From contig NZ_CP053661.1 of NCBI RefSeq assembly GCF_013177315.1, positions 5,394,001 through 5,458,000 on the forward strand: 64,000 nucleotides of DNA, in the 5' to 3' direction. The translations under genes and the position numbers were made by a program. Source of the stretch: Thermoleptolyngbya sichuanensis A183. GTDB lineage: Bacteria > Cyanobacteriota > Cyanobacteriia > Elainellales > Elainellaceae. Under the pieces are notes generated by a model, which was not told where the DNA came from, did no database searches, and saw nothing but the letters and a program-made list of their open reading frames with translations. Positions 50,641-59,140 of this stretch are shown here, one piece after another; within the stretch, counting starts at the first letter, position 1; each line of letters opens with the position of its first letter.

Positions 50641-53031
50641 ATGGTTGTTAACGCGCTTATGCCATTTGATGTTCAGCCCTTTTGGGCCCTGTTTGATGAG
50701 TCTCTAGACGGGGTTGTGGCGATTGATGCCACGGGCTGTGTCGTGGGCTGCAATGCATCGGCTTGCGGGCTGTTGGGGCGATCGCGCGAGATGTTGGTCG
50801 GGCAACCTGCTGCAAACGTGCTGCCTGCCTCTCTATGCCTCGATTTGCAGCGGAGTCAAGCGTCCCGACAGGCTTCGACGGAACCGCTCCAGGGCAAGCT
50901 GGATCTGTTTGCCGAAGACGGCACCGCTCGACAGGTGGCCTACGGAATCGCAAGTCATGCGCTGCCCGACCTAAGCTTGGTCACACTGCGCGAAGTCGGT
51001 CACGCCGGGGCGAATTTTCCTGAAAACTGCCAGCAGATAGAGGAACTGCTGCGCCAGCAAGCCCAGCGCGAACGCGTCCTGCGGGACATTACTCAGCGCA
51101 TCCGCCAATCGCTGAGTGTGGAAACGATCTTGTCTACGGCCGTAGAGGAGGTGCGGCGGGTGCTACGGGTTGATCGAGCGCTGATCTTTCGGCTGATCAG
51201 CGCTGAAGCGGGCGTAGTGATCCAGGAATCGGTAAATCCGGCCTATCCGCTGACCCTAGAGATGAAGCTGGAAGATCGGTGCTTTGGGGGCAGTTGTCGT
51301 GCCTTTTATCAGCAGCACAAGACGCGGTTGGTTCCCGATGTGTATCAGGATGCCTGGGCTGGGTGTCTGGCGGACTATATGCAGCAGTTTCGCGTCAAGT
51401 CCAAAATGGTGGCGGCGATTTTGCAGCGCCGCTCTCTCCAGTCCCCAGATCAGACAACCAATGGTGGAAATGCGGCTGAGGGTGTTGGCGATGCAGGCAA
51501 TGTTCCAGAGATGCCCATGCTCTGGGGGCTGCTGATTGTGCATAGCTGCGAGACGCATCGCCAGTGGCAGACCAGCGAGGCAGATCTGCTCCAGCATATT
51601 GCTGATCAGTTGGCGATCGCCCTCCAGCAGGCAGAACTTTATAACCAGGTGCGGCAGCTAAACCTGAACCTGGAAGACAAGGTGCAGCAGCGCACGGCAG
51701 AACTGGAGCGATCGCTCAACTATGAAGCCATGCTGCGCCGCATTAGCGATCGCCTGCGCGACAGCCTCGACGAGCATCAGATTTTGCAAACGGCGGTGCA
51801 AGAACTCGCCGAGCAACTTCATCTGTCTAGCTGTGAAGTCGGCTTCTTTAGTGATGATGATAAAACCTATCAGATCGCCTACGAGTTTCCGATTCATTTG
51901 CCCCCGGTTCGAGGTCTAGAGTTTCGCTGCGAAGACCATCACGACCTACAGGCTTGCATCGATGCCCAATCCTATACCCATATCTGCGGCCAGCACCCGC
52001 TGGCGGACTGGGTCGGCCTGTTTCGCTGCCCCATTGCCGATGAGCAGGGCAACCTGGGCATTTTGACGCTGGTGTGTCCGGCGGAGCGTGTGTTTACGGA
52101 GCAAGACATCCGTCTGGCAGAACAGGTCGCCATTCAGTGTGCGATCGCCATTCGTCAGGCCCGTCTGTTTCAGGCTGCCCAAGCTCAGGTCACCGAGCTA
52201 GAACGCCTCAACCAGCTTAAGGACGACTTTCTCAATACGGTGTCTCATGAGCTGCGAACGCCCTTGTCGAATATCTCGATGGCGACGCAGATGCTCGAAA
52301 TCACCTTGCGCGACATGACCAACAGCGTGACCGAGCCGCTAGCCGTGCAACTGCTCCAACACGCCGCCCCCTTTGTGCAAATTCTGAAAGAAGAAAGCCT
52401 CCGGGAGACTAGTTTAATTAACGATCTGCTTGAACTGGCCCGCGTAGACTCAGAAACGGAGCCGCTTCTGTGGACGACGGTAAACCTGCGGGATATTCTG
52501 CCTCACATTGCGGAGCCATTTCTGCAATATGTCCACAACCAGCAGCAACACCTGGAAATTCAGGTTCCAAACGACCTGAAGCCATTGACCACCGACCTCA
52601 GCTACCTAGAGCGCATTCTTTCGGAACTGCTGCACAATGCCTGCAAGTACACGCCTGCGGGCGGCGAGATTCAAGTCCGCATCGAACAGGATATTGAGGA
52701 TATTAAAGCTGAACAGACTGGGGGCGGGGCTGAAGCGATATCGGTTCCCAGGCAACTGCGGATTTGCGTGACGAATACGGGGGTAGAAATTCCTGCCGAG
52801 GAGCGCGATCGCATCTTTGAAAAGTTCTATCGCATTCCCAACAACGACCCCTGGAAATATGGCGGCACGGGGCTGGGCCTGGCGCTGGCTCGAAAACTGG
52901 CTGTTCTCATCGGCGGACAGTTGTCGGTCAAGAGCGCCTCGGGGCAGACGACTTTTGTGCTAGCGTTACCGCTGGCTGGGCAGCCCCACGATGTCATCAC
53001 CGCTATCCGCGACACCCACGCCAACGCATAA
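50641..53031 (+). CDS. Sensor histidine kinase: PAS, two GAF domains, HisKA, HATPase
   Basis: This 796-residue cytosolic kinase has an N-terminal PAS domain (about 10-120), GAF1 (about 155-335), a coiled coil, GAF2 (about 370-515), HisKA with phospho-acceptor His536 in TVSHELRTPLSN, and an HATPase domain with NACKYTPAGG and GGTGLGLALARKLA. GAF1 contains a DRCF sequence (Cys214) and a second cysteine (Cys242) exactly 28 residues later, the spacing of DXCF cyanobacteriochromes. The usual histidine after the second cysteine is leucine. No receiver domain or response regulator is adjacent, so the partner is unknown. Confidence 0.88.
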   Translation: MVVNALMPFDVQPFWALFDESLDGVVAIDATGCVVGCNASACGLLGRSREMLVGQPAANVLPASLCLDLQRSQASRQASTEPLQGKLDLFAEDGTARQVAYGIASHALPDLSLVTLREVGHAGANFPENCQQIEELLRQQAQRERVLRDITQRIRQSLSVETILSTAVEEVRRVLRVDRALIFRLISAEAGVVIQESVNPAYPLTLEMKLEDRCFGGSCRAFYQQHKTRLVPDVYQDAWAGCLADYMQQFRVKSKMVAAILQRRSLQSPDQTTNGGNAAEGVGDAGNVPEMPMLWGLLIVHSCETHRQWQTSEADLLQHIADQLAIALQQAELYNQVRQLNLNLEDKVQQRTAELERSLNYEAMLRRISDRLRDSLDEHQILQTAVQELAEQLHLSSCEVGFFSDDDKTYQIAYEFPIHLPPVRGLEFRCEDHHDLQACIDAQSYTHICGQHPLADWVGLFRCPIADEQGNLGILTLVCPAERVFTEQDIRLAEQVAIQCAIAIRQARLFQAAQAQVTELERLNQLKDDFLNTVSHELRTPLSNISMATQMLEITLRDMTNSVTEPLAVQLLQHAAPFVQILKEESLRETSLINDLLELARVDSETEPLLWTTVNLRDILPHIAEPFLQYVHNQQQHLEIQVPNDLKPLTTDLSYLERILSELLHNACKYTPAGGEIQVRIEQDIEDIKAEQTGGGAEAISVPRQLRICVTNTGVEIPAEERDRIFEKFYRIPNNDPWKYGGTGLGLALARKLAVLIGGQLSVKSASGQTTFVLALPLAGQPHDVITAIRDTHANA

Positions 53032-53635
53032 ACGCTGATTGACACTGCCTTTGGGGTGGACGAAAACACAGCGCTGGTGGTGACAGACACCGACATGGAG
53101 GATGTCAATTGCACTGGGTCAGAATGGCGTGTTCATTGCTAACCTGACTGGCGCGGAGCCGGATGAGAAGAGCGGCAACTGGACGATTTCTGGCGTAAAA
53201 GCCACCTACCTAACTGAAGGCGACACCTACGACCCGCTGATGAAAACGGCAACCTTTGGCGGCAAAACCTCGCTCAAGGGCAGCGAGGTTCCGGGCGAAA
53301 TTCCCAACACGGAAAACGCCTTTAGCTATTTTGACGACGATCTGGGCAACTGGACCAACCAGCGAGCCTTTACCAACACGGCGATCGCCCTGTTTGGCAG
53401 CACCAGCACCATGGCCACGGGCACCAGCCTAGAATCCGACCCGACCTACGGCGTTGCCCTAACCAAGGGGCTGGGAGCGGAGGGCTTCTCTGGAGTCGAT
53501 GGACTGGGGCAGACTCGCGTGTCCTTTAAGGATCTGGACGTGGCGATCGCCCCTACTCCTGAACCCTCCAGCCTGCTGGGGCTGGTCGGCGCAGGCGTGT
53601 TGGGGGTTGGCCTGCGCCGCAAGCGACAGCAATAG
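53032..53635 (+). pseudogene. Decayed cyanophycinase-like (S51) PEP-CTERM protein gene
   Basis: Directly after the kinase stop codon, and in its frame, comes a fragment that reads FGVDENTALVV, the hallmark GxGIDExTA region of cyanophycinase-type S51 peptidases; it stops at about 53139. The continuation lies in another frame from 53102 (NGVFIANLTGAEPDE, then KATYLTEGDTYDPL). It runs through a Ser/Thr-rich part to a PEP-CTERM sorting signal (PTPEPSSLLGLVGAGVLG, then RRKRQQ). The 5' two thirds, with signal peptide and catalytic serine, is missing. I read this as a 5'-deleted, frameshifted remnant. An alternative is a real 177-residue protein, but it would lack the signal peptide that PEP-CTERM proteins need. 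Confidence 0.65.
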
Positions 53636-53716
53636 ACCTCGCGAATCCAGCGCCAACAGTGTAGACAGCTAAAACAGAGTTAAGTAGGTGGACATTAATA
53701 AACATAAAACCCAAAG

Positions 53717-53767
53717 ACCCTGCGCCGCTCGCTGCGCGGGCGGCGCAGGGTTCAGGATCTGTTTTTT
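53717..53767 (+). terminator. GC-rich hairpin after the PEP-CTERM remnant
   Basis: A perfect 12-bp stem (accctgcgccgc and its complement) has an 11-base loop. A T-run begins ten bases after the stem, so termination strength is uncertain. It lies between convergent genes and could serve either. Confidence 0.45.
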
Positions 53768-53811
53768 AATCTGGTCTATCTACTTAGATAGCTAAATAGA
53801 CCGCTAAACCA

Positions 53812-55185
53812 TCACGCGCCACAGCGCCCCGTCGTGTACTCAAACGCATCCAGCACCACGGGCGGCTTTCCATCGCCTTTCAAGCCGTAAGTCTTGACCT
53901 GCAATCGCTGATCCGGCGTAAAGTGAAGCTGCGTAAACACATGCATCGTGTTGTTGCGGTAGGCAGTCCAGGGGGGCGCAGTGTCGCTTTGAAAGATTGA
54001 AAACGAACCGCTCTTGTTGCTCTCTTTGCCTCCAGGACTGACCTTTAGCCAAGTCACGCCATCTTCCAGGGTGTAGCAAGATTTGGAAGTAGAGGTTGCG
54101 GTGATGGACTGGGGCACATTGACCAGCGGGTAGGTTCGCTCATAGGCCTGGTCATGGGAAGAGACAATCAGCTTCACGCCGTACTTTTCCAGCAGTGGCC
54201 CAAGCTGCGCCCGCAGCGCCAGGTTGGATGGGTGGCTCTTGCCCTCGGCAAAGGCCGACACATGGGTAAACGGAATAATCCACCGTTTGCCCGCGGCTTG
54301 CGCGGCCTGAATGTCTTCCTCCAGCCACTTCAGGGTTCCGTTGGAAACGCCCTGCTCCTCAAAAATCGTGAACAGAGAGATAAAGTGGACGTTGCCCACA
54401 TCAAAAGAGTAGTTGAGGTTGTGGTCAAACCCAGCGGGCGTGGGAAAGCGCTGCGACCAAAGATCGACGCTTTCCTGCAACATGGCTTCGTGATTGCCAT
54501 AGGTTGGCATCAGCGCTGCTTTGCTGGCCACAGGCATCATTTGGTTAAACCAGGCATCGATCGCCCGATCGAGCGGCCGATAGCGTTTGTCGCCATCGTA
54601 GTAGGCGTAATCACCGCCACCCAGCACAAGCAAAGGATTCAGCTTGGCAATTTCGTCGATAATCTGCTGGGTTCCGGTCGAGAGTCCGTCTTTGCGCCCC
54701 ACCAGCCCCGTGTCGGCAACGTATACTACGTCAAACTCACTTGCGCCCCCCGCTGGAGCGGTTCGGAACGTGTAGGGGTCGCTCCAGACTGACCAGTAGT
54801 CACCTTTCACTCGGTATTCGTATTCGGTGTTGGGGGAAAGGTCTTCAAGGGTAACTTCGTGCAACGTGCCCCCTGTGCCAGAAGGACGGTGGACTCCTAC
54901 CCACTCTTGCCATGCCTCAGTGCCCTTTGGACGATATTGCACGTAGGAGGGGGTGTAGCCCCGGTAGGTGCGCCAAACGATGGTCATGGTCGTCGCTGGA
55001 TCTTTAATCCAAGCGAGATGCACCTGATCAGGTGGGCGACGGCGGTGTGCTTTGTAGGCAGAGTAGGCAACCGTTGCGCTGAAGAAGAGAAACAGCAGCG
55101 CCAGCCCCAGCGCAATGAGCCATTTGGGAAGGGACTTGCTGACAAACCGCCAGCGTGGAACCGATGGAGTTCGATGACGAGCCAT
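53812..55185 (-). CDS. Membrane-anchored purple-acid-phosphatase-like metallophosphoesterase
   Basis: This 457-residue protein has an N-terminal membrane anchor (LIALGLALLFLFFSATVAYS), a fibronectin type III-like domain (about 55-150) and a calcineurin-like phosphoesterase domain. Metal ligands are in VVYVADTGLVG, LGGGDYAYYDGD, TYGNHEAML, PFTHVSAF and VSSHDQAYERTYP. The layout matches bacterial purple acid phosphatases, which act on phosphomonoesters outside the cytoplasm. It is the last gene of the minus-strand surface-polysaccharide block, about 150 bases from the GT4 gene. It may serve phosphate scavenging rather than polysaccharide synthesis. Confidence 0.83.
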   Translation of the reverse strand: MARHRTPSVPRWRFVSKSLPKWLIALGLALLFLFFSATVAYSAYKAHRRRPPDQVHLAWIKDPATTMTIVWRTYRGYTPSYVQYRPKGTEAWQEWVGVHRPSGTGGTLHEVTLEDLSPNTEYEYRVKGDYWSVWSDPYTFRTAPAGGASEFDVVYVADTGLVGRKDGLSTGTQQIIDEIAKLNPLLVLGGGDYAYYDGDKRYRPLDRAIDAWFNQMMPVASKAALMPTYGNHEAMLQESVDLWSQRFPTPAGFDHNLNYSFDVGNVHFISLFTIFEEQGVSNGTLKWLEEDIQAAQAAGKRWIIPFTHVSAFAEGKSHPSNLALRAQLGPLLEKYGVKLIVSSHDQAYERTYPLVNVPQSITATSTSKSCYTLEDGVTWLKVSPGGKESNKSGSFSIFQSDTAPPWTAYRNNTMHVFTQLHFTPDQRLQVKTYGLKGDGKPPVVLDAFEYTTGRCGA

Positions 55186-55335
55186 GATGGTTTCGGTAGA
55201 GAGATTTTACAAGGGTTTGCAGAATCCAGAGCTTTCGCAATTGGGAGAAAAACGACCCGATAGCGTGTGTGAGGTCAGTCTCTAGAAAAGCACTGAGAAC
55301 ACTAGTTTCGGGGCTGTTGAGTGTAGTCTATTGGT

Positions 55336-56430
55336 CTATCGTTTTGCGGCGATCGCCCGTTGATAGATTTCCACGGTGCTTGCCGCAATATTGGACCAGT
55401 TCAGGTCAGCCTGGCAGCGGGCCAGACCGGCGGTGGCAAAGCGCTCTTGTAATGCGCGATCGCCCAACAGGCGAATAATTGCGTCTGCTAGGGCGCGGCT
55501 GTCTCCGGGGGGAACCAGCAGCCCGTCTTGCCCCTGGTTGACCATTTCTGCCAGCCCGCCAATATTAGAGGCGATCACAGGGGTTCCCATCGCAAACGCC
55601 ACAGCCGCCACGCCACTTTGGGAAGACTCGACATAGGGCAAAACCGCCACAGTGCTGCGCTGAAATAGCCCTGCCACCGCCTTGAGGGGAATAAACTCGT
55701 TCAAAATTTCAAACTGGCGGGGGTCCGGTTCCCCAGAAAAATACTGGCTCAGGTTTTCCCCCCGCCCCGCAACAATCAGCCGCACATCGGGGAAACGCTC
55801 TGCCACCAGCGGCATGGCTTCCACCAGATACTTCAAGCCCTTATAAGGCCAGATGCGACCAAAAAACAGCAGGGTGTAGGGTTCGCGCGGCAGATGCACG
55901 CCATCCGCCCATTTTTGGAAAAAGCTGCCAATCTCGCCGTGGGGCAATACCGAGATGCGATCGCCCGGCACTCGAAACTGGTTCACCAAGGCTTCTTTGA
56001 GCGGATTGGCATGGACGATCAGCGCCTGCGACTTGTAGAACGCGATGCGGCGGGTATGTTCAGACCCCCACACATTGTCGCGATCGCCCGGATGTCGAAA
56101 CACATCGTGAATCGTGGTCACCAGCGGCGGCATCGAGTTGAAGAACAGCGTCAGGTCATACCAAAAGTCGTTTGTCTCCTGCACATGCAGCACATCGGGT
56201 TGAGCCTCCCGAATCAGCCGCATCATCTCCGCCATTGCAAACACATTGCGCGGATTGCGAATCCGAGGCTTGGCAAACGTCCGCACCTTGACGCGCGGAT
56301 CGAGCGCTTTTCGACAGTCCGCAGAAATCTTTTCTGGATGAATCAACGTTAAATCAACATAATTCGCCAATCCATTGGCCAGCCCAACGGTATATTCCGT
56401 AAAACAAAAGTGTAATAGAACAACCTTCAT
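55336..56430 (-). CDS. Family 4 glycosyltransferase
   Basis: This 364-residue GT-B enzyme has the C-terminal GT4 signature FGRIWPYKGLKYLVEAM, LIVAGRGENLSQYF, and VAAVAFAMGTPVIASNIGGLAEMV with the catalytic-region E. The N-terminal half contains DVLHVQETNDFWYDL and TTIHDVFRHPGD. It probably extends an exopolysaccharide repeat unit at the cytoplasmic membrane face. It lies 12 bases downstream of the flippase gene and is likely cotranscribed with it. Confidence 0.85.
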   Translation of the reverse strand: MKVVLLHFCFTEYTVGLANGLANYVDLTLIHPEKISADCRKALDPRVKVRTFAKPRIRNPRNVFAMAEMMRLIREAQPDVLHVQETNDFWYDLTLFFNSMPPLVTTIHDVFRHPGDRDNVWGSEHTRRIAFYKSQALIVHANPLKEALVNQFRVPGDRISVLPHGEIGSFFQKWADGVHLPREPYTLLFFGRIWPYKGLKYLVEAMPLVAERFPDVRLIVAGRGENLSQYFSGEPDPRQFEILNEFIPLKAVAGLFQRSTVAVLPYVESSQSGVAAVAFAMGTPVIASNIGGLAEMVNQGQDGLLVPPGDSRALADAIIRLLGDRALQERFATAGLARCQADLNWSNIAASTVEIYQRAIAAKR

Positions 56431-56442
56431 CAGTGACCCTGC

Positions 56443-57873
56443 CTATTTCTGCAACAGCTTTGTGTAAACTACTCTGACTCCACCCGCCTGAAACGTCACC
56501 ATCGCACCCACGAGCAAAAGATAAACCACAGTTGAAATAGTGGTAATCTTCAAAATTTCTTGAACATGGCTTTCGAGAACCCAAAATACTAGCGTCATCA
56601 GCGCTGTAATCAAAAGGGGACGCTTGAGGGACTTCCAAAATCGAACTGAGAATAAGTTAAACGAAACGCCATAGACATACTGTCCAAGACTGATGAATCG
56701 CATGAGCAAAACGCAAACTGCCGCCCCCATTAGTTGAAACTGGGAAATCAAAATAATGCCCGTGATACCTGTTAGCGTGGTGGTTACCATCACCTCGCGC
56801 ATATTGATATGTTCGAGGCGATTGGCAACCAGAAGATAGCTCAGAGGGCGAATATATGAAGATGCAATCAGCCCCAGCGAAACAATAGCTAGGGGAACTG
56901 CAGCATTTCCAAAATCAGGTCTGTGATAAACCAGGTTTAGCAACTCTTTGCCAAAAAAGATCAGCGCCGTGACCAAGGGCAAAGACACCATCAGCAGCAT
57001 CTCCATGCTCATTTCAGCAAGCTGTCGCTGCTTGTGTTGCCCAAGATCCACCGCCTTTGATATGCTCGGAAAAACGCCGACCGTGAGGCTAGTCGATAAA
57101 ATATCGAAGGGCTGCATTAATTGCATAATGGCCCCGTAAAGACCAACGATAACCTCTCCGCCTAGCACCGAAAGAATCAGGATTTGCATCCGAGCGTTGA
57201 TCACTGAAACGCCTTCAATTGCAACAAACGTCCGCACCGACTGCACCGATTGTCGGATAAATGCTCGATCAATCTTCCAGCAGGGCATGACCGATCTCAG
57301 CAACAACCCCCACTGAAAAAATAAGATGAGTATTTCCGAGAAAAACATCACCAAGCTCAGCCCAACAACCCCGTACCCTGCCTGCATTGCCCAAATCATC
57401 ACGGGCAGCCGCAAAATGTAAACCGGAACCGTAGTAGCAGTAATCAGATACATCTTCTCTTTGGACTGGAAGATAGCCTCTGATATGTTTGACAAAGAGA
57501 ATGGGAAAATGGTTAGCCCCATGACGTAACACACCAGCGTTGTGTTGTCTTGATAGGGCAGAAAATACACAATGAGCACCAAAACCGCGTAGGCAATGGT
57601 GCTGAATAAAAGTTGCAGGAGCGTGCCGCTAACTAGGTAGGTAGGCGTTTGTTCTGGATGGCGAGAAAGCTCTCGCGTGAATAAAACTTTGACCCCCTGC
57701 GAGGCGAGGCTCATGAAGATAAAATAGTATCCAAAAGCAAGGAGGTATTGACCCAGCTCGTATGCACCTAATAAACGGGCAATGAAAGCGCTGAGCGCGA
57801 ACGTTGTAATACTTTGAGTTAGGCGCGTGACGAAAATGGAGAATGAATTCCCAAGCAGTCGCTTTCCCATCAT
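56443..57873 (-). CDS. Polysaccharide flippase (Wzx/MOP superfamily)
   Basis: This 476-residue protein has about twelve to fourteen hydrophobic segments and the N-terminal pattern of oligosaccharide flippases (NSFSIFVTRLTQSITTFALS, FIARLLGAYELGQYLLAF). It would move lipid-linked repeat units across the inner membrane. The start is MMGKRLLGNSF at 57873; the frame stays open to a TTG at 57933, but those residues are polar and unlike the family. It is followed closely by the GT4 gene and preceded by a GT2 gene on the same strand. GC content is lower than in flanking genes, as is often seen in surface-polysaccharide loci. Confidence 0.83.
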   Translation of the reverse strand: MMGKRLLGNSFSIFVTRLTQSITTFALSAFIARLLGAYELGQYLLAFGYYFIFMSLASQGVKVLFTRELSRHPEQTPTYLVSGTLLQLLFSTIAYAVLVLIVYFLPYQDNTTLVCYVMGLTIFPFSLSNISEAIFQSKEKMYLITATTVPVYILRLPVMIWAMQAGYGVVGLSLVMFFSEILILFFQWGLLLRSVMPCWKIDRAFIRQSVQSVRTFVAIEGVSVINARMQILILSVLGGEVIVGLYGAIMQLMQPFDILSTSLTVGVFPSISKAVDLGQHKQRQLAEMSMEMLLMVSLPLVTALIFFGKELLNLVYHRPDFGNAAVPLAIVSLGLIASSYIRPLSYLLVANRLEHINMREVMVTTTLTGITGIILISQFQLMGAAVCVLLMRFISLGQYVYGVSFNLFSVRFWKSLKRPLLITALMTLVFWVLESHVQEILKITTISTVVYLLLVGAMVTFQAGGVRVVYTKLLQK

Positions 57874-58019
57874 CAAGAGCGATCCTCTTTTGGATATATC
57901 GAAATCGAATCTTTGCTGCGATCGCCCTTCCAATCTCCCTACTGAGATTCCTTAGATAGAAGGCTTTGGCCAGGATCGCGATTGGCTGAGTGATTGAAAC
58001 TATTGAGAATTATTGAGAA

Positions 58020-59012
58020 CTATTGATTGGATAAGCGAGTTTCGTAGGCCAGCGTATTTTTTTGGAAATAGTAGCGCCAGCGTCTTTGCAGAATGTTGCT
58101 AATCTGCCCTGCAAAATGCACAAAGAAATAGGGATTTTGCACTGCGGCAAGCAAGGCTTTGAAATACTGCTGTTGCTTCAGTGGTTCAACGACCCGATAG
58201 TAGGCTCGGTTGCGCTTGAAGACAGCAAGATTGTGAGAGAGCGATCGCACAAGACGAGGATTACTCCTGACCTGCTCCTTTTGCAAGAAGCTTTGTGCTG
58301 CGCGGCAGTAGCCGTCTAGTCGAGCAATTTTGCTCTGCTTGACCAAGGAGTTGGGGCGGAAGCGGTAATAGTAATATGGCTCTGGCACGAGAAAATAGCG
58401 TGCGCCATTGATCAGGCAGTTCATATACAGCCAGAAGTCTTGCCCAAGGCGCAGCGAGAGGTCATACTCAATGCCGTGTTTAATCAAGAACTGACGGCGC
58501 ATGAGTGGCTTGCTCAAGCCTAGATGTAGCCCCTGCTGTCCGTAGACATCGGTTTCCACAAAGAAAACTGGATCAACTCGGCGGATGTCTGTAATTGTGT
58601 GTCCGCTTCCTTGAATTAGCGTGCTTAAAGGGGTGTCACTGCCATCCTGCACATAGTAAAGATCGTCGGCTACCATATCTGCCTGCTCTGCTTGGGCAAC
58701 CTGGAGAAGACGTTCTAGGCGCTCCGGGGCGTACCAATCATCAGAGTCTAGCACGGCGATCCAGTTGCCTCGGGCTTCTCGCAAAGCGCGATTGCGAGCG
58801 CCCGCTGCCCCCATATTTCGGTCATTCACAAAGACCCGAACCCGCTCATCTTGAAAGCGTCTGGCGACCTCTGCTGTGCTATCGGTCGAGGCATCGTCTA
58901 CTACGAGAACCTCGATGTTGTGCAAGGTTTGGTCGAGGGCTGAGGCGATCGCCCGTGCGATATACGCCTCAGTGTTGTAAGCAGGGATGATAACAGAGAC
59001 TTCGGGATTCAT
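58020..59012 (-). CDS. Family 2 glycosyltransferase
   Basis: This 330-residue GT-A enzyme has VSVIIPAYNTEAYIARAI, VLVVDDASTDSTAEVA, the DxD-type WIAVLDSDDWYAPERL and LGQDFWLYMNCLINGARYF in the acceptor region. The C-terminal 80 residues are basic, with an aromatic stretch, and could touch the membrane. It probably initiates or extends the polysaccharide exported by the adjacent flippase. The ATG at 59012 is preferred to a GTG at 59021. Confidence 0.84.
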   Translation of the reverse strand: MNPEVSVIIPAYNTEAYIARAIASALDQTLHNIEVLVVDDASTDSTAEVARRFQDERVRVFVNDRNMGAAGARNRALREARGNWIAVLDSDDWYAPERLERLLQVAQAEQADMVADDLYYVQDGSDTPLSTLIQGSGHTITDIRRVDPVFFVETDVYGQQGLHLGLSKPLMRRQFLIKHGIEYDLSLRLGQDFWLYMNCLINGARYFLVPEPYYYYRFRPNSLVKQSKIARLDGYCRAAQSFLQKEQVRSNPRLVRSLSHNLAVFKRNRAYYRVVEPLKQQQYFKALLAAVQNPYFFVHFAGQISNILQRRWRYYFQKNTLAYETRLSNQ

Positions 59013-59140
59013 AGGAAGCACTGGGGTAGATCTGCAAAATCGATTGCTTATGAGGCAGAACGGGCTGCAAGTGCGACGATATCGCCTCCACAGCCCGCGC
59101 CTCGATTCATGAATGTGGAAGTCTGGATGATGGAAGCCTG

